A stretch of DNA of 64,000 bases from Brachybacterium kimchii (GTDB lineage Bacteria; Actinomycetota; Actinomycetes; Actinomycetales; Dermabacteraceae), in the NCBI RefSeq assembly GCF_023373525.1, contig NZ_CP097218.1:930001-994000 (forward strand), given 5' to 3'. Position numbers and translations under genes: made by a program. Positions 15,871 to 23,628 of the stretch are shown here, in pieces; the first letter of the stretch is position 1; each line of letters starts with the position of its first letter. The notes below the pieces were generated by a model. That model saw nothing but the letters and a program-made list of their open reading frames with translations, did not search any database and had not been told where the DNA came from.

Positions 15871-16488
15871 ATGCGCGACCTGACCTACCGTCTGCTGTAC
15901 CTGCTGATGCTCGCTGGGAGCGTCGGCTTCGCTGCCTACGCGCTGACCCGCACGTTGCCCCTGCCCGTCGTCATCCCGCTGGGTGATGCGCCCTTCTTCC
16001 TCGTATTCGGAGGCGCGCTCATCCTGTCCACCGGCGGGAGCGCCCTCCTGGGCGAGCTCCCTGACCTCTCGGGCCCGCTCGGTGCGCTCGCGGCCAAGAT
16101 CCGGTATCCGGCCGGGGTCCTCCTCGCTGGCGGCCTGCCGATGCTCACCATGCCCGACCCGGCGGCGGCCACGATGATCGGGATGCTGCTCGCGTCCGCG
16201 GTGCTCGCCGCTGAACTGTGGGCCCGTGTTCGGGACACGAGCGTCGCCCTCCAGAGCCGATGGGATCCCCACGCAGAGACACTCGACCTGAAGTGGAACC
16301 TGCGCTGGACTCTCGAGCACCTCGCACCCACCATCATGGTCTGGCTCCTCGTCGCTCTCATGTGCGCAGGCCCAGCCGTCGACATCGGCTTCTACCTGGT
16401 CGTCTCCGCGACCGGGTGCGCCGTCGGGGTCGCCGCGATCCGCGTCCTTGCCGTCAGGCGCCAGAACTTGCCTGCAGCCGCCCGATGA
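15871..16488 (+). CDS. Membrane protein, 205 aa
   Basis: Five to six hydrophobic segments (about 8-28, 33-60, 75-95, 98-115, 150-170, 175-195) and a small basic tail. ATG at 15871 follows AAGGAG. No transport or enzyme motif is visible. Last gene of the plus-strand CGCCCACT-controlled set before the control region. Confidence 0.6.
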   Translation: MRDLTYRLLYLLMLAGSVGFAAYALTRTLPLPVVIPLGDAPFFLVFGGALILSTGGSALLGELPDLSGPLGALAAKIRYPAGVLLAGGLPMLTMPDPAAATMIGMLLASAVLAAELWARVRDTSVALQSRWDPHAETLDLKWNLRWTLEHLAPTIMVWLLVALMCAGPAVDIGFYLVVSATGCAVGVAAIRVLAVRRQNLPAAAR

Positions 16489-16602
16489 TCCTCGTCGAGC
16501 GCGTTCAGCCACGGCGCCGGCAATCGCGGGCTGCATCGGCTGTGGCATCGTTTCCTCACGCGCCCTGAAAACCGATCTGGCGAGAATCGAGGCAGAAAGC
16601 CC

Positions 16603-17262
16603 GTGCACGACAACACGATGCGCCGTAGCGCCCGGTTCTACAGTCGACCTGCGCTACTGATCTACGACCTCGTCGTCGTGGGGATATCGAACTCCTTGGC
16701 CTGGATGTGCCCAAGCAGGAGGATGCTCGCCCAATACCGGGACCTCCTGGGGGCGCGGCACTTGGACGTTGGGCCAGGCACGGCCTGGTTCCTCAAGCAC
16801 ACGCGGAGCGGCTCACGAGTAGATATCACCCTGATGGACCTGAACCCCAACAGCCTCGAGACCGCCTCCGCGCGCATCGCGTCCTTGCACCCGAAGACGA
16901 TCACGGCAGACGTCCTCGAGGAGCTTCCGGGGAGCGTCGCGGTCTACGACTCCATCGGAGTCAACTACCTCTTCCACTGCCTTCCCGGGACGTGGGACGA
17001 CAAGGGTGCTGCTCTGGACCACCTCGCACCCCACCTGGACGACGACGGCGTCCTGTTCGGCAGCACGATTCTCGGCTCGGGGGTCGAGCACAATGCGCTC
17101 GGCCGCAGGCTCATGCGCTTCTACAACCGAGTCGGGATCTTCCACAACTCCGACGACGACGTTGCAGGCCTGCAACGCGCGCTCGAGGCCCGCTTCCGAG
17201 AGGTGCGCGTGGACGTCGTCGGCCGCGTCGCCATGTTCTCTGCCCGCGGGGCTACCGCCTGA
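16603..17262 (+). CDS. Class I SAM-dependent methyltransferase, 219 aa
   Basis: Motif I reads LDVGPGTAWFL (about residue 53), motif II LMDLNPN (about 77), and a motif IV-like stretch YDSIGVNYLFHCLPG (about 115) follows, then a strand pair. The layout fits a group of small methyltransferases common in actinobacteria whose substrate is unknown to me. The GTG start gives the usual N-terminus; an ATG lies 15 nt later. No CGCCCACT element precedes it. Confidence 0.75.
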   Translation: MHDNTMRRSARFYSRPALLIYDLVVVGISNSLAWMCPSRRMLAQYRDLLGARHLDVGPGTAWFLKHTRSGSRVDITLMDLNPNSLETASARIASLHPKTITADVLEELPGSVAVYDSIGVNYLFHCLPGTWDDKGAALDHLAPHLDDDGVLFGSTILGSGVEHNALGRRLMRFYNRVGIFHNSDDDVAGLQRALEARFREVRVDVVGRVAMFSARGATA

Positions 17263-17283
17263 GGCAGGGATCCCGCGCAGCGA

Positions 17284-18372
17284 TCACAGGTCGAGTCGCA
17301 CTACGACGTCCTGCCCTTGGATGCTCGAGCTGACCCCGATGGCGGTCAGACGCGCCGGCGTCACCACCCCGTCGGGTCGATGGACCAGGGCATCGGTCGA
17401 GTGCGGGTTGGCGTGATCAGCTGCCGCGCGCGCGATGAAGGATCGCAGATCCTCGTGGGGAAGCGTCACGAGCTCCCCGAAGGCGCGGATGTTGCCGAAG
17501 TGTTCTGTCTTCCACGAGGCCGAAGTCATCAGGGTGTCTAAGGTGGCGACGTCGAGCACGGCTGTCGGCTGAGGGGCAAGCCCCATGACCCCTCGCAGCA
17601 CTTCGTCGACTCGGGAGGAGCTGATGTCCTGGCCGAACACGGCGTCGTGGAACTCTTCGCTCACCGGGTAGCTGAAGCCGTGGATGAGGATCGTCTCGTC
17701 GGTGGGCTGGTACGGGGCGACCTTGCCGACGAGGCGCAGGTGCCGTGTCTCCCGTTCACCGTCGGCTCCGTAGCCTGCGACGATGTGATAGGTGAGGCAG
17801 CGGAACACGTTCGCATCGCCGTTGATGCCGTCCTGGATGATGTTCCGGAAGGCCGAGTTGATGCGCATCTGGTCGGAGCGCGCGATGAGATTGCTCGTCC
17901 ACTCCTCCGCTTCCCAGGAGCCCCCGTGCTTGGCGATGACGTCGGTGCTGATGCCGTAGATCTTGAACAGGTTCTCGTCCCAGTAGGTGCGCCTGTGCGA
18001 CGTCGGCCAGCTGTATCCGCGGCTCGCGATCTCCCATTCCCAACAGCCCACCAGGGGCTGCTCAGGAACGGGGGCATCGAGCGGAAGGACGATGGCGAAC
18101 ACCGCGATGAGCGTGGATGACCTCGGGGAGTGAACCGGTCGGACGAGGACCCTCCAGGAGGACCCACCCTGGGCCGCGACTTCGTCGAGGGGGACACCGG
18201 TGCTGTACACCTGGTCGATGCGTCCATCATCGAGAAGTAGCCGGCGAGGGGTGGCCTGCATGGACTTGCGGGCAGAACTCGGCCCGTAGGGGGCATCGTC
18301 GATCATCACGAGCTGTCGGCGCTCGTCCCCGCAGAAGAGGCCCCAGGAGCCGACCGCGTACTCGATTGTCAC
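17284..18372 (-). CDS. PAS-like sensor-type protein, 362 aa
   Basis: Begins at a GTG overlapping the stop of a 31-codon leader frame. Residues about 115-260 look like a PAS fold (WEWEI, RRTYWDENLFKIYGI, a long helix, then strands with HLRLVGKVAPY). Flanking N- and C-terminal domains are alpha/beta and unassigned. There is no kinase, cyclase or DNA-binding domain, so it may be a stand-alone sensor. It is divergent from the ImmA-like gene and may share its regulation. Confidence 0.55.
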   Translation of the reverse strand: MTIEYAVGSWGLFCGDERRQLVMIDDAPYGPSSARKSMQATPRRLLLDDGRIDQVYSTGVPLDEVAAQGGSSWRVLVRPVHSPRSSTLIAVFAIVLPLDAPVPEQPLVGCWEWEIASRGYSWPTSHRRTYWDENLFKIYGISTDVIAKHGGSWEAEEWTSNLIARSDQMRINSAFRNIIQDGINGDANVFRCLTYHIVAGYGADGERETRHLRLVGKVAPYQPTDETILIHGFSYPVSEEFHDAVFGQDISSSRVDEVLRGVMGLAPQPTAVLDVATLDTLMTSASWKTEHFGNIRAFGELVTLPHEDLRSFIARAAADHANPHSTDALVHRPDGVVTPARLTAIGVSSSIQGQDVVVRLDL

Positions 18373-18464
18373 GAGTCCACCCTGGCACCGACACCCGGGG
18401 AGGTGCTGGTCATGCCCGCGAGATCCTCACGGATCGTGGGTGCTCCAGGCAGCTCTGTTGCCAT
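18369..18464 (-). CDS. 31-residue upstream frame coupled to the PAS-like gene
   Basis: ATG at 18464 is preceded by a near-perfect AGGAGGGAGAGG and the frame ends in TGA overlapping the GTG of the next gene (GTGA). The real ribosome binding site of the transcript is here, whereas the PAS-like gene has a poor one. Product is unremarkable (MATELPGAPTIRED...). It is a translational leader or a small protein. Confidence 0.5.
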   Translation of the reverse strand: MATELPGAPTIREDLAGMTSTSPGVGARVDS

Positions 18465-18478
18465 GTCCTCTCCCTCCT

Positions 18479-18504
18479 GTAACATGCGGCACCGAGCACG
18501 TTAC
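18479..18504. promoter_or_regulatory. Inverted repeat in the divergent promoter region
   Basis: GTAAC (18479-18483) and GTTAC (18500-18504) form a short inverted repeat between two divergent genes. It is placed for an operator, but the arms are only 5 bp. Confidence 0.3.
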
Positions 18505-18570
18505 TGGACTTGTACCCCTGCGTTGGTGAACGCCGGTGGTGTCCGTTCCCCACTCAATTGAGGAATGCAC

Positions 18571-19209
18571 ATGCCTGCCAGATCGCCACACCCGTTTAGT
18601 CTCGTGACCTGGGACGACGGCCACGAAGGTCCGCCCGATGGCGGTCGCGGCACCGGCAAGGTCGTGCGTATGCGGCGTGGCAAGCATCGTGAATCACTTT
18701 CGGACAAAGGTGCCATCCCTGGTCCCAAAGTACTATTCCGGCATACCTCTCGCCGACGCGATAACCCGGACTCCGCTCATCGCCAATTCGGGTTCGAGTG
18801 GCCCGACGACCTCACCGTCGAGTCACTCGGTCGGAACATTGGCACCGCAGTCGGGCTGCGCGTGGAGCTCGGCCCGATCCCCGAAGAGGTGCGTCACCGC
18901 GAGATCAGCGGCCTGACCGTCATGATCGACGCCACCGCGCACGTGTACTTCGACGCCGAGCTGTCGCCGCTGAACCGCGAGCAGACGATCCTGCACGAGT
19001 ACGCGCACATCCTGCACCGCGATGTGCGGGCGCACAGCGATGCGACGCACCTGAGGTGCGTGTTCGATGACCCCATCGAGAAGAGGGCAGAGACGACGGG
19101 CATGCGACTTCTCGATGAGTTGCACCGCCGCCGCCAGGAGCGCGACAGCCGCGGAGCCTCCGAGGTCCTCGCGTTCTTCTCCGGGAACGACGCTCGGAGG
19201 GCTTCCTGA
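18571..19209 (+). CDS. ImmA/IrrE-like metallopeptidase, 212 aa
   Basis: Carries the zinc motif HEYAH in TILHEYAHILHRD (about residue 145), the signature of ImmA/IrrE-type peptidases that cleave XRE repressors. The N-terminal third is basic and unrelated to the core. ATG at 18571 has GAGG 8 nt upstream; ATG at 18565 is too close. Its stop overlaps the next ATG (TGATG). An XRE gene lies two genes downstream, the classic pairing of ImmR/ImmA-like switches. Cleavage of that repressor is inference. Confidence 0.75.
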   Translation: MPARSPHPFSLVTWDDGHEGPPDGGRGTGKVVRMRRGKHRESLSDKGAIPGPKVLFRHTSRRRDNPDSAHRQFGFEWPDDLTVESLGRNIGTAVGLRVELGPIPEEVRHREISGLTVMIDATAHVYFDAELSPLNREQTILHEYAHILHRDVRAHSDATHLRCVFDDPIEKRAETTGMRLLDELHRRRQERDSRGASEVLAFFSGNDARRAS

Positions 19210-20309
19210 TGGCTGAGATCATCGTCGTCGGCATCGCCATGGGACTGGTTGCCGTCGTCGCCACGCTGTACCGGGGCAGGCGCCGTGTCATGCTTCTTCG
19301 CATCGCGTGCGTGGCGCTGTTCATCACCACGGTGTGCCGCGGGATCGAGCCCGGCTTTAACGGGTCCCTCATCGACCTGGCCAAGCGGTACTCGATCCTG
19401 CTCGCGCAGGTCTGCGTCGTACTCATCATCCTCTCTTTCCGCGAAGAGCCGCTGTCCCGCCGGGCGACCCGCGCAATCTGGGCGGCAGCAGGAGTGGTTG
19501 CTCTCGGCGAAGCCGCCCTCGTCGGTTTCCTGCCCGTGCACGCCGACGGAGAGGTCTACCACCAGGCGGAAGTCGACGAGGTCGCCAAGACCGACCAGGC
19601 CTGGGCCCTGGTCCTCTACCACGGCCTCTACCTGGCGGCCTTCGCCGCGGCCGCCATCGTCGTGCTGACGGCCTGCGGACGCACGCTGCTCCAGCGCAAC
19701 CAGCCCGCCTCCGCCCGATTCTCCGTGGGGTGCGTCTTCTTGGGCGCCCTCGGGACGGCACTCTTCGTCGTCTCATCGATGACCGACCTCACGGGGCGCG
19801 CCCTGCTGGGCGGACCTGATGTCCGCAAGTACCTGCTCATCGGGATCGTGAGCATCTTCCTGGTGGGCCTCGCCACCGGGGTGATCCGCCGCATCACCCT
19901 GAGCGTCCACAAGACCCTTGCCCTGCAGATGGCGCGAGATCTGGTGATCCCCCTGTGGCGGACGACGACGACTCTGCACCCCGACGTGCGTCTGCCCGAG
20001 GAGGAGCAGCGGGACTTCAACGAGCTGATGACCCTGTCCCGACTCACCATCGAGACGCATGACGCACTGCGTCTAATCCGAGAGGACGACGACCCCGCCC
20101 TCCGGAGCGTCCACGAGGAGAGCCCCGACGACCCGCAGCTGTCTGCCCGCCTGGTCCGACACCTGAGCGGGGAGCGGTCCGTTCCGCCGCTGGGCTGGCT
20201 GACGATCGCCCTGAACCGGATGTGCACGCTGGAGCTGAGGGACGACGAGGAGCTCAACTCCTCCGTCCGCAGCCTCTACGAGATCCGACTGGCGATGAGT
20301 CGGCCGTGA
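19209..20309 (+). CDS. Multi-spanning membrane protein, MAB_1171c-like, 366 aa
   Basis: Seven hydrophobic helices in the first about 225 residues, then a cytosolic helical domain (about 230-366). Size, topology and position (between an ImmA-like and a PAP2-like gene, near an XRE gene) match the actinobacterial MAB_1171c/DUF6545 family, whose function is not established. Start and stop overlap both neighbours, so the three are translated together. Confidence 0.6.
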   Translation: MAEIIVVGIAMGLVAVVATLYRGRRRVMLLRIACVALFITTVCRGIEPGFNGSLIDLAKRYSILLAQVCVVLIILSFREEPLSRRATRAIWAAAGVVALGEAALVGFLPVHADGEVYHQAEVDEVAKTDQAWALVLYHGLYLAAFAAAAIVVLTACGRTLLQRNQPASARFSVGCVFLGALGTALFVVSSMTDLTGRALLGGPDVRKYLLIGIVSIFLVGLATGVIRRITLSVHKTLALQMARDLVIPLWRTTTTLHPDVRLPEEEQRDFNELMTLSRLTIETHDALRLIREDDDPALRSVHEESPDDPQLSARLVRHLSGERSVPPLGWLTIALNRMCTLELRDDEELNSSVRSLYEIRLAMSRP

Positions 20310-20935
20310 TGAGCGCCGCAGGTGCCTCTCGACGGTTGAGCGCAACCGACCGTGTAGCGGTCCTGATCAGCGACCTCCTCGCGCCGCCAGTCAGCGTCTT
20401 CCTGATCTGCCTCGTGGCCGGGGTGGCTGGCCGCCCGCACGCGTGGTCTGGACTCGTCTGGGGCTTGGTGCTGGCCATCCTGTGCGCCGCGGTCCCGATG
20501 AGCGCGGTGAAGCTCGCCAAGAGACGCGGCACGATCACCACGCAGGAGAGCGGCTGGAAGCGGAAGCGCTGGCTGGCCTTCGCGGTGAGCGCAGCATCCA
20601 TCGTGTGCTGCGTGGTGCTCGCCGTCGTCTTCCATGCGCCGCCCCTGGCTCTGTGGGCTCTGGCGACGATGCTTGTCGGGCTCGTGGCGACCTCGGCGAT
20701 CACCGCCGCCGGCCTGAAGGTCTCGATGCACGCGTTCTGCCTCATCTCGTTGCTGATGATGCTGTGCGTGCTCTTCTCGACCTGGTGGCTGGTGGCCGTC
20801 GTGCTGATGGTCCCGCTGATGCTCTTCGCCCGTGTCCATCTGGGCGAGCACACGGCCCGGGAAGTCGTCGTTGGCTCGATCTGCGCAGTGCTGCTCGTGC
20901 TGCTCGCGGCGATCGTCGCCCCGGCTGCTGGGTAG
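20309..20935 (+). CDS. PAP2-like membrane protein, degenerate, 208 aa
   Basis: Six hydrophobic helices. The segment SMHAFC resembles PAP2 motif 2 (SGH), and RVHLGEHTAREVVVG resembles motif 3 (R-x5-H-x3-D) but lacks the final Asp, so phosphatase activity is doubtful. Start overlaps the previous stop. The association with an ImmA-like and a MAB_1171c-like gene looks like a conserved cassette. Confidence 0.55.
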   Translation: MSAAGASRRLSATDRVAVLISDLLAPPVSVFLICLVAGVAGRPHAWSGLVWGLVLAILCAAVPMSAVKLAKRRGTITTQESGWKRKRWLAFAVSAASIVCCVVLAVVFHAPPLALWALATMLVGLVATSAITAAGLKVSMHAFCLISLLMMLCVLFSTWWLVAVVLMVPLMLFARVHLGEHTAREVVVGSICAVLLVLLAAIVAPAAG

Positions 20936-20957
20936 CACTCCCGTACTGGACAGGTAG

Positions 20958-20991
20958 TTGGCTTGTGGAATTCTTTCCACTAGTATGCCAA
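20958..20991 (+). promoter_or_regulatory. XRE-gene promoter with internal operator
   Basis: A -35 TTGGCT (20958-20963), 17-bp spacer and -10 TAGTAT (20981-20986) form a vegetative-type promoter. The spacer holds GTGGAA-TTCT-TTCCAC (20965-20980), a perfect inverted repeat, nested inside TTGGC/GCCAA. Occupancy would block RNA polymerase, so autorepression by the XRE protein is likely. Confidence 0.7.
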
Positions 20992-21053
20992 CTGCAGGCT
21001 CGGCAAGGGCCTGCTTCGCACCGCACCCATCGTCCGCTCTTAGAGAGGCCGCC

Positions 21054-21458
21054 GTGTCGATCGCTCAACTGCTCGAAGACCTGTTCGCCCGCACCGCTGG
21101 CCCGGGTGGGCGTCCAGTGACGATGCAGGAGATCATTCGCAGGATGGAGAGGGGCGGCATCGCAACGATGTCGCTGAGCTACCTCCAGCAGTTGCGGAAG
21201 GGTGAGGCGAAGAATCCACGTCTGCAGCACCTGCGCGCCTTGGCTGACGCGTTTGACGTGCCCCCTTCGTACTTCACGGCCGAGGATTCCCCCTCCTTCG
21301 AGGCGGCATCCCAGCTGAACCCCGAGGAGCGGGAGATCGCTCTGCGCATGCACGGGCTGAGCGATGAAGCTCTGGCGAACGTGCGCGGCATCGTGGAGAT
21401 GGCGCGAAGGAGCGAGAGGCTGGACAGCCCGTCGGCCCACCGCCCTGACGCCGACTAG
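21054..21458 (+). CDS. XRE-family transcriptional regulator, 134 aa
   Basis: Helix-turn-helix at about residues 22-65: TMQEIIRRMERGGIATMSLSYLQQLRKGEAKNPRLQHLRALADAFDVPPSYF, with the PRLQHLRALADAF helix typical of the family. The C-terminal half is helical and could hold the site cut by the ImmA-like protein. The GTG start has AGAGAGG upstream. The gene sits between two copies of TGGAA-N4-TTCCA, its likely binding site. Confidence 0.8.
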   Translation: MSIAQLLEDLFARTAGPGGRPVTMQEIIRRMERGGIATMSLSYLQQLRKGEAKNPRLQHLRALADAFDVPPSYFTAEDSPSFEAASQLNPEEREIALRMHGLSDEALANVRGIVEMARRSERLDSPSAHRPDAD

Positions 21459-21509
21459 TCACTCCTCTCGATACCGGAAGCCGGACGCACATCCACATAG
21501 GTACGCCAC

Positions 21510-21523
21510 TGGAAAAAGTTCCA
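21510..21523 (+). promoter_or_regulatory. Second operator copy TGGAA-N4-TTCCA
   Basis: TGGAA (21510-21514), AAAG, TTCCA (21519-21523). Same half-sites and same 4-nt gap as the operator in the XRE promoter. It lies between the XRE gene and the sigma-like gene and would allow the repressor to control the latter. Confidence 0.6.
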
Positions 21524-21831
21524 CGGGTGTGCGATGCTGGAGGTGTTCGGCGCGGACGCGACCAACGGGTCGCACCAAGACCGCGCTCCTGACTGCAAGG
21601 GAGCGATCACCCGATGCACAACTGCTTCGACCACGAGCACCCTCACGGCACCGCCAGCGCCGTCCATCGCAGTTCGGGCTCCACACGGATGCCGGTCGCT
21701 GAGACCCCTTCGGACGGCAGGGACCACTGATGGCCCTGGAACTCGCAGCCGCGGCGCCCACCAGTAGGGCTCGCCACCAGCCCGCATGCGAGTGCGATCG
21801 CGACACCCTCCAGGCTCCATGGAAGGTCGAG

Positions 21832-22719
21832 ATGTGCGCGGTTCTCCATGCAGGAAGCCACGCTCAGTCGCGAGAGCTGCTCGACAGTTTCATCCGCGAG
21901 CACCACAAGGAGATCTCGCGGATCCTGCACCGCGCCAAGCGCACCGCCCACCTCGACGACGAGGGCGACAGCCTGATGTTCTCCTACTTCGGCCAGGCCC
22001 TCCTCCACATGGTCGACCAGCGGTGGCGCGCCAAGAACGGCGGCCCCGGCACCAGCCAGGTCTTCAACTACTCGCGGAACCTCCCCATGCTCCTCGAGGC
22101 CGAGACTCGAGCAGCACTCCGCGAAGACAGGCGCAAGGGAATGCTCAACGACAGCACCGGCGTCCCCGGCGCCGGAGCACACGACCGCCGGACATCCCTC
22201 GTCGAGAAGTCCCGCCAGCTGTACGAGCTCGAGCGCGAGACCGCGCCCAGCGACGACGAGCTCGTGGCCTTCCACAACGAGCGCATGCGGGCCACGCGTC
22301 GGGATGCCGCACGGCAGTCGGTCCTCATCACAAAGCAGGACCTGCGCCGTTCAGAACCCGTCGCACTGGACGACCCAAACGCGTCCAGCGAACCGGCGCT
22401 GCTGACTCAGGACACCCCCGATCCCGGGGCCAGTGAACGCGAGAAGAGGATCATTCGCATCGTCCGTCGTTGCCAGCAGCTCGATCGGGAACGGGAAGCT
22501 GCGCGGGCGCGCAGGATGAACCGAGAGCCTCTGCTGCTGGCGGACGTCGCCCGCGCCTACTTCGCACACCACCGCGAGGGGATCTACCCCACGCGCAACG
22601 ACCTCGTACGGCAGCTCGGCGCCGAGAAATCGGCCGCCCGCCGCGAGCTCGGTTCGCACCTGCGCACGGTGCTGGAGATGGCACGTGCAGCCTTCGCGGA
22701 CTACCGGCAGCCGAACTGA
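21832..22719 (+). CDS. Divergent sigma-70-like protein, 295 aa
   Basis: ATG at 21832 has GGAAGG 5 nt upstream; ATG at 21730 has no ribosome binding site. A helical region-2-like domain (about 12-65) is followed by a segment resembling sigma-70 region 3: RAALREDRRKGML, PSDDELVAFHNERM, RQSVLITKQDL, VALDDPN. The end (about 235-290) holds a region-4-like helix-turn-helix (YPTRNDLVRQLGAEKSAARREL). I believe proteins of this shape occur on actinobacterial plasmids and phages as degenerate sigma factors. It is my candidate for the factor recognising the GTCCC/CGCCCACT promoters. Alternative: a DNA-binding protein with no polymerase contact. Confidence 0.6.
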   Translation: MCAVLHAGSHAQSRELLDSFIREHHKEISRILHRAKRTAHLDDEGDSLMFSYFGQALLHMVDQRWRAKNGGPGTSQVFNYSRNLPMLLEAETRAALREDRRKGMLNDSTGVPGAGAHDRRTSLVEKSRQLYELERETAPSDDELVAFHNERMRATRRDAARQSVLITKQDLRRSEPVALDDPNASSEPALLTQDTPDPGASEREKRIIRIVRRCQQLDREREAARARRMNREPLLLADVARAYFAHHREGIYPTRNDLVRQLGAEKSAARRELGSHLRTVLEMARAAFADYRQPN

Positions 22720-22726
22720 CCACGCT

Positions 22727-22754
22727 GTCCCACAGGAGTCGCCGTCCGCCCACT
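22727..22754 (+). promoter_or_regulatory. Bipartite element GTCCC-N15-CGCCCACT
   Basis: GTCCC 22727-22731 and core 22747-22754, directly after the sigma-like gene; 44 nt before the ATG at 22798. Confidence 0.7.
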
Positions 22755-22797
22755 TCCGCATGAGAGGCCCAAGGGGCAGCGAGAGAAGGGATGGGGC

Positions 22798-23052
22798 ATG
22801 ATCATCGAGAACGAAGACCAGGCAGCTCGGATGGCGATCCGCACGCCGAGCTTCGATGCCCACTTCATCATCTCGTACGAGTACCGGGGCCCTTCCTACA
22901 TGCAGGAGCAGTTCGTGGACTCGTTCGAGTGCGCAGCCGACGAGTGCAGAAACACCTGGCGCGCCGACGGCACCCCCTGGGAGATCCAATCGACCGTTCC
23001 GGACGAGACGGGATACCGCCCCTTCTTCTTCTTCGACGAGAGCGGACACTGA
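22798..23052 (+). CDS. Hypothetical acidic protein, 84 aa
   Basis: ATG at 22798; stop overlaps the next start (TGATG). Rich in Phe, Tyr and acidic residues, ending RPFFFFDESGH. No known domain. Coupled to the metallophosphoesterase. Confidence 0.55.
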   Translation: MIIENEDQAARMAIRTPSFDAHFIISYEYRGPSYMQEQFVDSFECAADECRNTWRADGTPWEIQSTVPDETGYRPFFFFDESGH

Positions 23053-23543
23053 TGCCTACCGTCCACTTCACGTCCGACACCCACTTCCGTCACCGCCTGA
23101 TGGTGCGCGAGCGCGACTTCGCGCCCGGAGCTTGCACCTCGGAAGACATCCGCGAGCACGACGAGGCCATCATCGCGACGTGGAACCGCAACGTAGCCCG
23201 CGACGACATCGTCTGGCACCTGGGCGACCTGGCCCTCGTGAAGCCATCGAGGCTCACGGAGATCGTGCCGCGTCTGAACGGTTGCATCCGGCTGGTCCTG
23301 GGCAATCACGATCACGCGCACCCCCTCTTCGGCGAACGGTCGATCCGCGCTCAGCAAGAGACCCTCGCGCTCGGATTCGAGTGGGTCGGCACCTTCGCTG
23401 TCGTCAAGATCCCCGCGACCCAAGAGCTCGGTGCCAAGAACGGATCGGTGCCGCATCGAGTAGTGCTCTCGCACTTCCCCTACCGGGACGATCACACCGA
23501 CGACCCCAGAGAGACCCAGTGGCGCTTGCGCGATGAAGGCTGA
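23052..23543 (+). pseudogene. Calcineurin-like metallophosphoesterase, 3' end cut off by IS
   Basis: Metal-binding motifs are in order: DTHFRH (motif I, D-x-H), WHLGDLAL (GD), LGNHDHAH (GNHD) and VLSHFPY (the SHFP His). The final GHTH motif is missing because the frame ends inside the terminal inverted repeat of an IS3-type element: the TGA at 23541-23543 is supplied by the IS. The family normally runs a further 20-40 residues. It was probably a nucleotide or small-molecule phosphoesterase of the CGCCCACT regulon, now likely inactive. Confidence 0.8.
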
Positions 23544-23628
23544 ATCGCCCCGGGTTTGTTAGAGGCTCGCAAGTGCCGCGTCGGCGGTCGCCGGCACGGG
23601 GTGGTTGTGATGGTAGATGTCCTCGAAC
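23541..23628 (-). mobile_element. Right-end remnant of an IS3-family element
   Basis: About 88 nt nearly identical, in inverted orientation, to the right end of the intact IS3-type element at 48271-49588. It keeps the terminal repeat TGAATCGCCCCGGGT and encodes the last residues of that transposase (FEDIYHH...ATADAALASL). It is cut off at 23628 by the IS256-type element and forms the left boundary of the 26-kb mosaic. Confidence 0.8.

Noticed and set aside
21504..21510. CGCCACT before the sigma-like gene as a copy of the promoter core
   Set aside because: One base short of the octamer and no GTCCC upstream; the operator at this place is the better explanation.
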